Below, one piece after another: positions 54,255 to 62,567 of a stretch of DNA of 64,000 nt; the stretch's first letter is position 1; each line of letters starts with the position of its first letter. A program made the position numbers and the translations under genes. The stretch is from Pseudothauera nasutitermitis. GTDB taxonomy: Bacteria; Pseudomonadota; Gammaproteobacteria; Burkholderiales; Rhodocyclaceae. The stretch spans positions 310,001 to 374,000 of the forward strand of contig NZ_SSOC01000003.1 in NCBI RefSeq assembly GCF_004801295.1, written 5' to 3'. The notes under the pieces were generated by a model that did not search any database, was not told where the DNA came from, and saw nothing but the letters and a program-made list of their open reading frames with translations.

Positions 54255-55368
54255 AAGCGGGCGGGAATGCCCACCGTGCGAAGGCTTGCCGCCGCTGGTC
54301 AGCGTCCGCATCCACAACTACAACTACGGCCGTTTCCTGCGCCAGTGTTTCGAGTCCGTCCTGGCCCAGACCTATCCCAATTTCGAGATCAGCTTTTCCG
54401 ACAACGCCTCGGAAGACGAATCCTGGAAGATCGCACTCGAATACCAGCGGCGCCATCCCGACCGGGTCAGCATCGCCCGCAACCGGCAGAACTTCGGGCC
54501 GGACGCCAACATCGTCAACTGCGTCTTCCAATCGAGCGGCAAATACACGGTGCAGATGTGCTCGGACGACGTCATGGCACCGGATTTCATCGAGACGTGC
54601 GTTCGTACGCTTGAGGCGCATCCCGACTGCGCATTCGCCATGGTGCATCGCGGCATCATCGACGGCGACGGCGAGCCGCGCACGGAACCCCCTTTCTACG
54701 ATCGCTCCTGCATCATCCCCGGGCATGAACAGGCGGCCGTCTACATGATGGCCGCCATCAACCCGAGCATCTCTCAAGTCATGTACGTATCGGCCCGCGA
54801 GGCAGCCCATCGCGTCGATTTCTCCAAGGTACTCGCGGGCCGCTGGTACGGCGCGAGGATCATGGATTTCAACCTGTGCTGCGATTACGACGTCGCCTAC
54901 ATCGACAGGCCCCTGCTGTACCACCGCCTGCACGGCGCCAATGACTCCCACGCAGCGGCCAGCAACCTGATGGAGGTGATCGGCCCCTACCTGCTGCATC
55001 TCCAGTTCGCGGAAATTGCCCGTACCAGGGGCATGCACGGAGTGCTCGAAAATCTGGACAGATCAACGGAAAAACTCGGCCAGCTCTGCCTGCGCTACAG
55101 CACGCGCGCTCTGGTGGAAGGTTTTTCCGAGGTTGCCGAACGCTACTTCCATCTGGCCCAGGCGCTCTCCCCGCGCGTCGCGGAAGAACCGGCATTCGCG
55201 GCGCTCGGGAAATTCTGGCACGCGGACGAAGATGAACGCCAGGGCATTCTCGACGCGCTGAAAAACAGCGAAAACCTGGTCGAACGGGCCATTTCCTATC
55301 CGCCCCCGGCCGGCAGCAGAAGCATTGGCGCGCAGGCGCTCTCCCGAAATCCAGGAGCCGAAGCATGA
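54241..55368 (+). CDS. GT2 glycosyltransferase, third paralogue
   Basis: The 375-residue GT-A enzyme is the third member of the paralogous trio: VSVRIHNYNYGRFLRQCFES, ISFSDNASEDESWKIALEYQ, RNRQNFGPDANIVNC, metal motif QMCSDDVMAPDF, FYDRSCIIPGHEQAAVYMMA, RWYGARIMDFNLCCDYDVAY and the final SYPPPAGS. Its start overlaps the pyruvyl-transferase gene by 14 bases and its stop overlaps the FkbM gene ATG by four. As with the copy at 41390, a module-bearing enzyme is translationally coupled directly downstream. Confidence 0.88.
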   Translation: MRQDKSGRECPPCEGLPPLVSVRIHNYNYGRFLRQCFESVLAQTYPNFEISFSDNASEDESWKIALEYQRRHPDRVSIARNRQNFGPDANIVNCVFQSSGKYTVQMCSDDVMAPDFIETCVRTLEAHPDCAFAMVHRGIIDGDGEPRTEPPFYDRSCIIPGHEQAAVYMMAAINPSISQVMYVSAREAAHRVDFSKVLAGRWYGARIMDFNLCCDYDVAYIDRPLLYHRLHGANDSHAAASNLMEVIGPYLLHLQFAEIARTRGMHGVLENLDRSTEKLGQLCLRYSTRALVEGFSEVAERYFHLAQALSPRVAEEPAFAALGKFWHADEDERQGILDALKNSENLVERAISYPPPAGSRSIGAQALSRNPGAEA

Positions 55369-56576
55369 ACATCATCGATCTCGTCACCGCCGCCTCTCCG
55401 GCGAAAGATCATGCGGATTTCATCGAGAACACGCTTGGCAGCCGCTTCGCCGAGGTTCGTGACGGAAAAATACCCTTCATCGTCCACGGCGCCGGCTCCG
55501 CCGGAGCGCGCATGGTTCCCGTGTTCCGCGCCCTTGATCTCGAACCCGTCGCCGTCACCGACAACGCCCCCGAAAAAATCGGATCGTCGATCCAGGGGCT
55601 TCCCGTCCTCGATCCGGAAACGGCCCACGCGCGACATCCATCGGCCATCGTCACGCTCGCCGCCGGCAAGTACCAGCAGGAAATCGCGGAACGCCTCCGC
55701 TCCGCCGGATTCGGGGAAGACCAGATCGTCCGGACCTCCCCGGACGCCCTGCGCTTCTATACGCACATCGAACAATGGCGATGGACGACCGCCGATCTGG
55801 CGCGTCACGCACCGGATCTGGAAAAGACCTACGCCCTGCTCTCCGACGACGAGTCGCGGCGCATTTTCGTGCAACGCCTCGCCCTGCTCCACAACCCCGC
55901 GGACTACCGGAGCTGGCAGCGACACCTCGCGGAAAATTCCTTCGTCAGGCGCTACCCGCCACCGCAGGACAAGGGCGCACCGGAAAGCCACTACTATTTC
56001 AACAACGACATCCTCCGGCTCGGCACCGGGGAAATACTCGTCGACTGCGGCGCTTTCGACGGCGACACCCTATATCACTTCCTGAAAAGGAAGCCGGCCG
56101 GCGGCAAGTACGTCGCCCACTGCCTCGAACCGGATTCCCACAGCTTTGCCAAGCTGCACGAGGTTGCACATGCCGACCCCGACGTTTTTCTTTACCGGAT
56201 CGGCGCCTGGTCGGAAAAGGCAACCCTCTATTTCGAAAACCTGGGCACCACGGATTCCAGAATCAGCCGGGCGCCAACGCCCACCCGGATCGAGGTCGAC
56301 CGGCTCGACGACCTCCTGCTCGGCCGGCCGGTCTCCATCATCAAAATGGATATCGAAGGTGCCGAAAGACAGGCTCTGCGCGGTGCCCGCGCGTTGATTC
56401 GCGAGAATCGACCGGCGCTGCTCATCAGCGTTTATCACCGGCGCGACGACCTGTTCGAGATTCCCGGGCTGATCGACGAAATCGTCCCGGGATACCGCTA
56501 TTACTTGCGATTGTTCAGCGACGATTTCACGGAGCTGGTCCTGCTGGCCGTGCCGGAACGAGACCAAGACGAATGA
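55365..56576 (+). CDS. module-FkbM methyltransferase
   Basis: The 403-residue protein begins with a well-preserved cluster module (FIVHGAGSAGARMVPVFRAL at 38-57, AVTDNAPEKIGSSIQGLPVL at 63-82, SAIVTLAAGKYQQEIAERLR). A spacer with LLSDDESRRIFVQRLALLHN and YYFNNDIL resembles that of the FkbM protein at 45076. The methyltransferase domain has ILVDCGAFDGDTLYHF, HCLEPDSHSFAKL and an intact IKMDIEGAERQALRGAR motif. It is the most canonical of the three FkbM proteins here and probably O-methylates a sugar. Confidence 0.85.
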   Translation: MNIIDLVTAASPAKDHADFIENTLGSRFAEVRDGKIPFIVHGAGSAGARMVPVFRALDLEPVAVTDNAPEKIGSSIQGLPVLDPETAHARHPSAIVTLAAGKYQQEIAERLRSAGFGEDQIVRTSPDALRFYTHIEQWRWTTADLARHAPDLEKTYALLSDDESRRIFVQRLALLHNPADYRSWQRHLAENSFVRRYPPPQDKGAPESHYYFNNDILRLGTGEILVDCGAFDGDTLYHFLKRKPAGGKYVAHCLEPDSHSFAKLHEVAHADPDVFLYRIGAWSEKATLYFENLGTTDSRISRAPTPTRIEVDRLDDLLLGRPVSIIKMDIEGAERQALRGARALIRENRPALLISVYHRRDDLFEIPGLIDEIVPGYRYYLRLFSDDFTELVLLAVPERDQDE

Positions 56577-56624
56577 TGAACCGCGTGCCAAACCTCCACA
56601 CCCCCTTTCACCTTCCGTCTCGCT

Positions 56625-57746
56625 ATGTCGCCTTCCCCACCCCGTACGCCGCCCGGGCAAACACCGGAGATCAGCATCGTCGTTCCCGTGTTCAACGCGA
56701 GCGCCTTTCTCTCTTCTGCCGTCGACAGCGTGCTCGGACAAACTTTCGGTGGCTGGGAACTGATCCTCGTCGATGACGGCTCGGTCGACGACAGCCTCGC
56801 CCAGTGCACCACGTACGCCGCCCGCGACGCCCGGATTCGCGTCGTCGCGCAGGCGAACGGCGGCCCTTCGGCGGCCAGGAACCGGGGGGTGCGGGAAGCG
56901 CGCGGTACTTTCGTTTTCTTCCTCGACGCGGACGATCGCCTGCCCGCCGATGCCCTGGCCCACCTGAGGGAAGCCGCCGCCAGGGAAGGCGGCGACCTGA
57001 TCCTGGGCAACTTTCTCAAGCAGGAAAATGATGCACCGCCCAAGGCGCAACCCGTCGTCTTCGCCGTCGACGCGCCGCCCTTCACGGGCGAAACCCGGAT
57101 ACTGGCCGGCCAGGCATTGCTCGATTACGTCCGGCACTTTCTGAATCATCCCAGCAATCATCTTGTCAGTTACTGCTGGGCCCGGCTGTACCGGCGTGCC
57201 GTAATCCTGGCGCACGGCATCGCAGCCGACGAGTCGATGCGTCTGTTCGAGGATTTCGCCTTCAATCTGGCTTTCCTCTGCCAGACGCGCAAACTGGTTT
57301 TCGTCAATCACCCGGTTTATGTTTACACACTGCGCAGCCAACACGCTTCCGCCAGCATGAGCATCCTGCACGCAGACAGCCTGACACGCGACATGACCGC
57401 CTTCAGGACGATGGTTGGGCGCTTTGCCGACGCCCTGTCACTCGCCGGCACGCCACGCCAGCGCTTGCATCAGGAAGCAGGGCACACCCTGATCCATTAC
57501 GCGGTTATTTTCATCATTCGCACCTGCCGGCAGATCGCGCCCGACAACCACACGAAGATTCTGGGAGAAGTGCAACGCTTGGTGACGGCACCGGTGATCC
57601 GCGAGGCTTTGCCGTGTTACCGGCCCCGGCCTGGCACCAGCCGGCTGATCCCTTTTTTGATGCAGCTCAAGTTCACCCGGCTTCTTGCCGTAGTAGCCAG
57701 GGTAAAGGGCAATCGACGCTACGGGAAAATAGAACGGAAACCATGA
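56625..57746 (+). CDS. GT2 glycosyltransferase (DADD type)
   Basis: The 373-residue GT-A enzyme is of a different subfamily from the trio: ISIVVPVFNASAFLSSAVDS, VLGQTFGGWELILVDDGSVD, NGGPSAARNRGVREARGTFV and the metal motif FFLDADDRLPADAL. The C-terminal part is helical with a basic tail (KFTRLLAVVARVKGNRR). It resembles typical capsule and O-antigen GT2 transferases. Its start is 48 bases after the FkbM gene, and its stop overlaps the ATG of a radical SAM gene by four bases. Confidence 0.88.
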   Translation: MSPSPPRTPPGQTPEISIVVPVFNASAFLSSAVDSVLGQTFGGWELILVDDGSVDDSLAQCTTYAARDARIRVVAQANGGPSAARNRGVREARGTFVFFLDADDRLPADALAHLREAAAREGGDLILGNFLKQENDAPPKAQPVVFAVDAPPFTGETRILAGQALLDYVRHFLNHPSNHLVSYCWARLYRRAVILAHGIAADESMRLFEDFAFNLAFLCQTRKLVFVNHPVYVYTLRSQHASASMSILHADSLTRDMTAFRTMVGRFADALSLAGTPRQRLHQEAGHTLIHYAVIFIIRTCRQIAPDNHTKILGEVQRLVTAPVIREALPCYRPRPGTSRLIPFLMQLKFTRLLAVVARVKGNRRYGKIERKP

Positions 57747-58948
57747 GAACAGCCATTCTTGAACGCCTGCGCACGGCCCGCAAGCCCATCGTCCTGAGCG
57801 GCGCGGGCATCGTCGGCGAACAACTGATCGGCCTGTGCCGCGATCTCGGCATTCCCATCGCCGGGGTCTGCGACGGCAGCGTCAGGGTGATCGGCACCGA
57901 CTTCTTCGGCCACACCGTCATCCCGACGGCCGAAGTAGCACGGCATTTCCCCGACCCGCTCGTACTGATCAGCGTGGCGGCCATCCGCGACGTAGTCGAC
58001 CTGCTGGCCGCGCAGGGCATCGACGACTGGGTTGCGGCCGGCCCATTGCTCGAAGGCATCGACCTCGCGCAGGAAGACACCGAAATCGACTTCGTCAAGT
58101 TCTCCATCGAGAGCTGTATCACCATACATCGGGCCTTCCTCGACCCGGCGCAGCTTTTCCTGCGCAGTGTCGATCTCATCATCACCGAACGCTGCTCCCT
58201 CAAGTGCAAGGACTGCTCAAACCTGATGCAGTATTACGAGCAGCCACGCAACATGACGGTCGAGGAAATCCTCCACTCCATCCAGACCCTGTGCGCCCTG
58301 GCCGACGAGATCATGGAAGTACGGATCATCGGCGGCGACGCGTTCATGCACAAACAGTGGCCCGAAGTAGTCGGCCAACTGGTGGGCGAGGCAAAAATAA
58401 AGCGGATCGCCATCTACACCAATGGCGCCATCGTCCCTAAGGACGAGCAGGCCGCTCTGCTCCAGCATCCGAAGGTACTGCTCGTCGTCACCGATTACGG
58501 CCAGCTGTCACGCAACATGGGGCCTCTGCGGGCCTGGCTGGCACAACATGACGTGGCCCACCGGATTCTGACCGTGGATAGCTGGCTCGATTGTGCGAGC
58601 ATCGAAAAACACAACCGCCCACGCGCGGACAATGTCGCCGTCTACCAGGAATGCTGTGCCAAGAACATGCTGACGCTCTCCTCCGGCAAACTGTTCCGCT
58701 GCCCATTCGCTGCCAACGCAGACCGCCTGGAAGCGGTACCCGATCTGCCCGGCGACTATGTCAACATCCTCGACGCCGACCTCTCCTCGCGCGATGAAAT
58801 GCGTCGCCGCATCGGCCATTACACAACCGATCTGGAGTTCCTCGAAATCTGCGACTACTGTGCTGGCCGGCCCCTTGCCGGCAAAGAAGTCCCACCGGCG
58901 GTGCAAACCAGCAAGCCGCTGCATTACATCAAATACCCCCGCACATGA
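57743..58948 (+). CDS. radical SAM enzyme with N-terminal Rossmann module
   Basis: The 401-residue protein starts with the cluster module (IVLSGAGIVGEQLIGLCRDL at 16-35, GVCDGSVRVIG at 41-51, FGHTVIPTAEV, PLVLISVAAIRDVVDLL), here N-terminal to a radical SAM core. The 4Fe-4S cysteines are Cys151, Cys155 and Cys158 in TERCSLKCKDCSN, with VRIIGGDAFMHKQW as the GGE-equivalent and a C-terminal cysteine set (QECCAKN, LFRCPFA, ICDYCAG) typical of a SPASM/twitch auxiliary cluster. A radical SAM enzyme with this module in front is an unusual pairing. It is coupled on both sides (ATGA overlaps). Confidence 0.83.
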   Translation: MRTAILERLRTARKPIVLSGAGIVGEQLIGLCRDLGIPIAGVCDGSVRVIGTDFFGHTVIPTAEVARHFPDPLVLISVAAIRDVVDLLAAQGIDDWVAAGPLLEGIDLAQEDTEIDFVKFSIESCITIHRAFLDPAQLFLRSVDLIITERCSLKCKDCSNLMQYYEQPRNMTVEEILHSIQTLCALADEIMEVRIIGGDAFMHKQWPEVVGQLVGEAKIKRIAIYTNGAIVPKDEQAALLQHPKVLLVVTDYGQLSRNMGPLRAWLAQHDVAHRILTVDSWLDCASIEKHNRPRADNVAVYQECCAKNMLTLSSGKLFRCPFAANADRLEAVPDLPGDYVNILDADLSSRDEMRRRIGHYTTDLEFLEICDYCAGRPLAGKEVPPAVQTSKPLHYIKYPRT

Positions 58949-59454
58949 ACGATCAGATCACCCAAGCCGTGGAGACACTCGTCGCGGCCGTTCCCGATCC
59001 CGCCCGGGGGCTGCCGGACGACATCTTCTATTACATCAGCCGCACCACGCCTTTCATCAATGTCGATCTGCTGATCCAGGACGAACGGGGACGCACGCTG
59101 CTCGCCTGGCGAGATGACATCCATTCAGGAACCGGCTGGCACATCCCCGGCGGAATCATCCGCTTCAAGGAAACCATTGCATCGCGTATCCAGCAGGTGG
59201 CGCTCTCCGAAATCGGCACACCGGTCGAATACGACCCGGAGCCGCTCGCACTCAACGAAATGATTCACCACGACCGCGATCTGCGGGGGCATTTCATCTC
59301 ACTGCTATATCGCTGCCGCCTGGATAGCGCATTCATCCCGAAGAACGCCGGCCTGACACCGATGGATGCCGGCTATCTGAAATGGCATGAAGCATGCCCC
59401 GCCAACATGATCGCCTATCATGACGTCTACCGGGCGTACATCCGACAGCCATGA
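58945..59454 (+). CDS. NUDIX hydrolase, GDP-mannose mannosyl hydrolase-like
   Basis: The 169-residue protein resembles GDP-mannose mannosyl hydrolase (NudD/Gmm): FINVDLLIQDERGRTLLAWR, then GTGWHIPGGIIRFKETIASR and a C-terminal YHDVYRAYI. The NUDIX box is the shortened form of that branch (GGIIRFKE ... LSEIG), lacking the usual REUxEE glutamates. Such enzymes split nucleotide sugars to sugar plus nucleotide and may control donor pools in glycan clusters. Its ATG overlaps the radical SAM stop codon, and its own stop overlaps the next radical SAM gene. Confidence 0.82.
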   Translation: MNDQITQAVETLVAAVPDPARGLPDDIFYYISRTTPFINVDLLIQDERGRTLLAWRDDIHSGTGWHIPGGIIRFKETIASRIQQVALSEIGTPVEYDPEPLALNEMIHHDRDLRGHFISLLYRCRLDSAFIPKNAGLTPMDAGYLKWHEACPANMIAYHDVYRAYIRQP

Positions 59455-60500
59455 CCGAAACCAAAATACAAGGAAAGGACATCAGCGGCCACGCGCCGGG
59501 CGGCCAGCGGCAACGGCTGGCTGACGCCCTGCCGCTGGATACGCCCTTCGTGGTCCAGATCTTTCCGGTCTACGCCTGTAATTTCAAATGCGGCTACTGC
59601 ATTTTTTCCGTCGAGAAAGAAAGCCGCGGTTTCATCTCGGACAAGAACCTGATGGACTTCACGCTCTACCGCAAGTGCGTGGACGAGATGGCCCAATTTC
59701 CCCGGCAGATCAAGGTGCTGCGCTTCGTCGGAATCGGCGAACCCTTGCTGCACAAGAAGATCATCGACATGGTGGGCTATGCGACCGAACGGAATATCGC
59801 AGCGACGACCGAAATAGTCACCAACGGCCTGCTGCTGGATCAGCGCATGGTCGACGGCCTGGTTGCTGCCGGGCTCAAGCGCCTGGTCATTTCGATACAA
59901 GGGACCAGTGCAGAAAAATACGGTGAAGTCGCCGGCGCCAAGGTCGATTTCTCCCGCCTGCTCGACAATCTCGCCTATCTCCATCGTAATCGTGGGGAAA
60001 CCCACGTCTACATCAAGATCATCGACACCGCGCTCGATGGCGAGGCCGACAGGGAGAAATTCCATTCTCTTTTTGGCGAGTATTGCGACACGATTGCAGT
60101 GGAGCAGACGGTCCCCATTCACAAGGCCATCGATTTCTCCCTCATACTCAAAGACAAATCCAACGCCCTGACCCAGTTTGGCCTCCCACTCGGGCAAGTC
60201 TCCGTTTGCCCGCAGCCTTTCTTCCACATGCAGATCAACCCGGATGGCAAGGTGGTCCCATGCTATTCCTGGGACTACCCGGCCATCCTCGGCGATTGCA
60301 ACACGGAAAATGTCCGTGAGATCTGGAACGGAGAAAAATTCCGCCATTTCCGGCGCGCAATGCTGGATGGCGTTCAGCATGCGTCGCAAACCTGTATCGG
60401 CTGCAATATCATCCGCTACCGCTGGTTCCCGGAAGACGACCTCTCAAACGATACAGACCGGCTCAAACCGGCCTTCGATTGCCCCTCTTCCAAGTGTTGA
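59451..60500 (+). CDS. radical SAM/SPASM enzyme
   Basis: The 349-residue protein has the radical SAM cysteines Cys43, Cys47 and Cys50 in YACNFKCGYCIFSV, the motif GIGEPLLHKK, and a C-terminal SPASM domain (CPQPFFHMQINPDGKVVPCY, SWDYPAILGDCNTENVREIW, TCIGCN), which binds auxiliary iron-sulfur clusters. SPASM enzymes modify peptides or small molecules, and several act on sugars. No precursor peptide gene is visible nearby, which together with the context favours a glycan substrate. It lacks the cluster module. Confidence 0.85.
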   Translation: MTETKIQGKDISGHAPGGQRQRLADALPLDTPFVVQIFPVYACNFKCGYCIFSVEKESRGFISDKNLMDFTLYRKCVDEMAQFPRQIKVLRFVGIGEPLLHKKIIDMVGYATERNIAATTEIVTNGLLLDQRMVDGLVAAGLKRLVISIQGTSAEKYGEVAGAKVDFSRLLDNLAYLHRNRGETHVYIKIIDTALDGEADREKFHSLFGEYCDTIAVEQTVPIHKAIDFSLILKDKSNALTQFGLPLGQVSVCPQPFFHMQINPDGKVVPCYSWDYPAILGDCNTENVREIWNGEKFRHFRRAMLDGVQHASQTCIGCNIIRYRWFPEDDLSNDTDRLKPAFDCPSSKC

Positions 60501-60609
60501 GGGAGAACAACACCCGCGCACCATCCAGCCAGCGGATAAAAATGATTATTAAAAACACACCCCAATGCCACAATCGGCGCTTTTCAATTCGTACATAAAG
60601 GACTTGATC

Positions 60610-61722
60610 GTGAATCCAATTGAAGATCCGGCCGACCAATTACTGAGCGACGCCGAAAAGGAGCGCAGAAACGGCCTCCGCGCCCGCAAGCCTTACGTCG
60701 CGGCCAAGCTGGCGGCAATTGCAGACATGGAAGAGCGGGGCGAAATCAGCCCGATCATCCGTCTTGAGAAAAGCTATCTCTGCAACTTTCACTGCACCCA
60801 CTGCTCCGCCGAGTTCTACATGGACAGGCATCTGGAGAAAGTATTCAAGATCACGGATACACGGCAGCAGATGAATCTCGATGACGTACGCGCGCTATCG
60901 AAACAGGCCGACGAACTGGGTCTGGCCAGGTTCGTGATTACCGGCGGGGAACCGCTCGTAATGAAAGATTTCGATGCCGTAGTGGAAGCCATTGACCCAG
61001 ACAAGCATTACGTCATCACGGATACGAACGGCTGGTTCCTCGACCAGAAAAAAGCGCAGCACCTGAAGAAAATCGGCGTTGAAAAGGTTCAGATTTCCAT
61101 CGACAGTTTTGTCGAGGACGAACACGATTCATTCAGGAACAAACCCGGATCCTATAAGCGCGCGATGAGAGCAATCGACGCAGCGCAGGAGGCAGGGCTG
61201 AACCTCATCATCCAGACCGTATTGGTAAAGGGTCGCGCGCGAACCAAGGAATTCCGCGATTTCTGTGAGTTCTCAACGAAACGCGGCATCGGCCTCTATG
61301 TATCCTATGCAAAGCCCACCGGCGCCTGCAAGGAACACCCGGACTTTGTCATCGACAAGGAAGAGGCGGACATCGTCCGGGAACTCGAAAAAGAATTCAA
61401 CGTATTCACGCACATGACTCCATCGTATGGATCATACAAAGGATGCATTACCGTGAAAGGCATCATCACGGTAACCTCCTCCATGGAAGTCACTCCATGT
61501 CCGTATATTGATTTTTCGCTCGGAAACCTTCGTCAAACCTCCTTGAAGGAAATTCTCGCACGCGGCATGCGCAACCCCTGGTTAGGCCCCTATCGTCCAG
61601 ACTGCCTGATCGGAGAGGATTTGAAATTCATGCAAATTCATGCCGAAAAAACCAACGGCGTCACCCTGCTGCCGGTACCTTGGGGAAAAGGATTCTCCGA
61701 TGAAGACAGCGTAACCGGATGA
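60610..61722 (+). CDS. radical SAM enzyme with SPASM-like C-terminus
   Basis: The 370-residue protein has 4Fe-4S cysteines Cys58, Cys62 and Cys65 in SYLCNFHCTHCSAEF, the motif VITGGEPLVMKDFDA, and a C-terminal segment with CITVKGIITVTSSMEVTPCP, IDFSLGNLRQTSLKEI and a final DCLIGE. I chose the GTG at 60610 because AAAGGA lies seven bases upstream; an in-frame ATG at 60565 would add 15 residues and cannot be excluded. The 109 bases before it are AT-rich and may hold a separate promoter, since this is the largest gap in the cluster. Substrate unknown. Confidence 0.83.
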   Translation: MNPIEDPADQLLSDAEKERRNGLRARKPYVAAKLAAIADMEERGEISPIIRLEKSYLCNFHCTHCSAEFYMDRHLEKVFKITDTRQQMNLDDVRALSKQADELGLARFVITGGEPLVMKDFDAVVEAIDPDKHYVITDTNGWFLDQKKAQHLKKIGVEKVQISIDSFVEDEHDSFRNKPGSYKRAMRAIDAAQEAGLNLIIQTVLVKGRARTKEFRDFCEFSTKRGIGLYVSYAKPTGACKEHPDFVIDKEEADIVRELEKEFNVFTHMTPSYGSYKGCITVKGIITVTSSMEVTPCPYIDFSLGNLRQTSLKEILARGMRNPWLGPYRPDCLIGEDLKFMQIHAEKTNGVTLLPVPWGKGFSDEDSVTG

Positions 61723-61747
61723 CCCACGAATCAAGATCCAGCCTTCA

Positions 61748-62542
61748 ATGAAAAATTCCGCATACAGCACAAGCTCTCCGTTCGACATCCATGGCCGGTT
61801 GATTCCATCGGCACTCACCCACCCCGCCAACCTGGAGTCGCGGCGTTATTTCAGGATAGAGCAACCCGGGATCGACTACCCTGCGATCTTCAATCGCATA
61901 AAAAAACACCTGGGCCCGCCACTTGCACTGACCCATGAACAGTTCGAGCAGCGGGCGCAAAGCATCCTGACACGCCTGCAAGAAACCCCATGGGCGGAAA
62001 ACATTACCCGTGGCACTCACGTACCCTTCTTCCTGCCGCGCTCCGAACGAATCGGCGACATTGGCGATTCGCTGGAAAAGACCTATCTGCCGGCAGTTGA
62101 ATCATCCTTCTCGGAAAGCTTTCCTCAATACCAGTTCTCCAATCACCACCAGACCGGCCTGAGCGGAAAACTCTCCGTTCATCCCGACTCCCGCCACCAG
62201 AGTCTGCTCGATGCCATGCACGAACAGGATGTGGTCGGGTATTATTTCCCATGTCTGACGGAATATGCCGTACCTGCAGCCCAGGAACAGATCTCGGCAC
62301 TGCCGGACATGTTCCACCTTGCAGGCGGCCATGACACCTGCGCGGCGCTTGTCGGCTCTCCAGGTCTGCTGCAACGCCACAAAGGCTATTCCAACATGCT
62401 CTGGCTGGCTGCCCTGCAAGCCGAGAAGGAAACTGCTGGCTACTATTTCGAACCCTACGGATTGAACCTGACGTTCAACAGAAGAGTGCATTTCGGAACA
62501 GCGTCGGAATACTGGGCAAGCGCGCTCGTTGTTCTGGGATAA
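61748..62542 (+). CDS. orphan hypothetical protein, 264 aa
   Basis: I do not recognise a family. The protein lacks signal peptide and membrane spans. Notable segments are YFRIEQPGIDYPAIFNRIKK, THVPFFLPRSERIGDIGDSL, YQFSNHHQTGLSGKLSVHPD, VVGYYFPCLTEYAVPAAQEQ, LAGGHDTCAALVGSPGLLQR and GYYFEPYGLNLTFNRRVHFG. The many aromatic and His/Asp-bearing motifs resemble an enzyme rather than a structural protein. It lies 25 bases after a radical SAM gene and 25 bases before an NAD-dependent epimerase-like gene, so it probably acts on the same sugar pathway. Confidence 0.7.
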   Translation: MKNSAYSTSSPFDIHGRLIPSALTHPANLESRRYFRIEQPGIDYPAIFNRIKKHLGPPLALTHEQFEQRAQSILTRLQETPWAENITRGTHVPFFLPRSERIGDIGDSLEKTYLPAVESSFSESFPQYQFSNHHQTGLSGKLSVHPDSRHQSLLDAMHEQDVVGYYFPCLTEYAVPAAQEQISALPDMFHLAGGHDTCAALVGSPGLLQRHKGYSNMLWLAALQAEKETAGYYFEPYGLNLTFNRRVHFGTASEYWASALVVLG

Positions 62543-62567
62543 GCCACACCACCGGAGAACCATTACA

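Noticed and set aside
59451-61722. RiPP (peptide natural product) cluster based on tandem radical SAM/SPASM genes
   Set aside because: No short precursor-peptide frame with ribosome-binding site, leader-binding domain or exporter is visible nearby.
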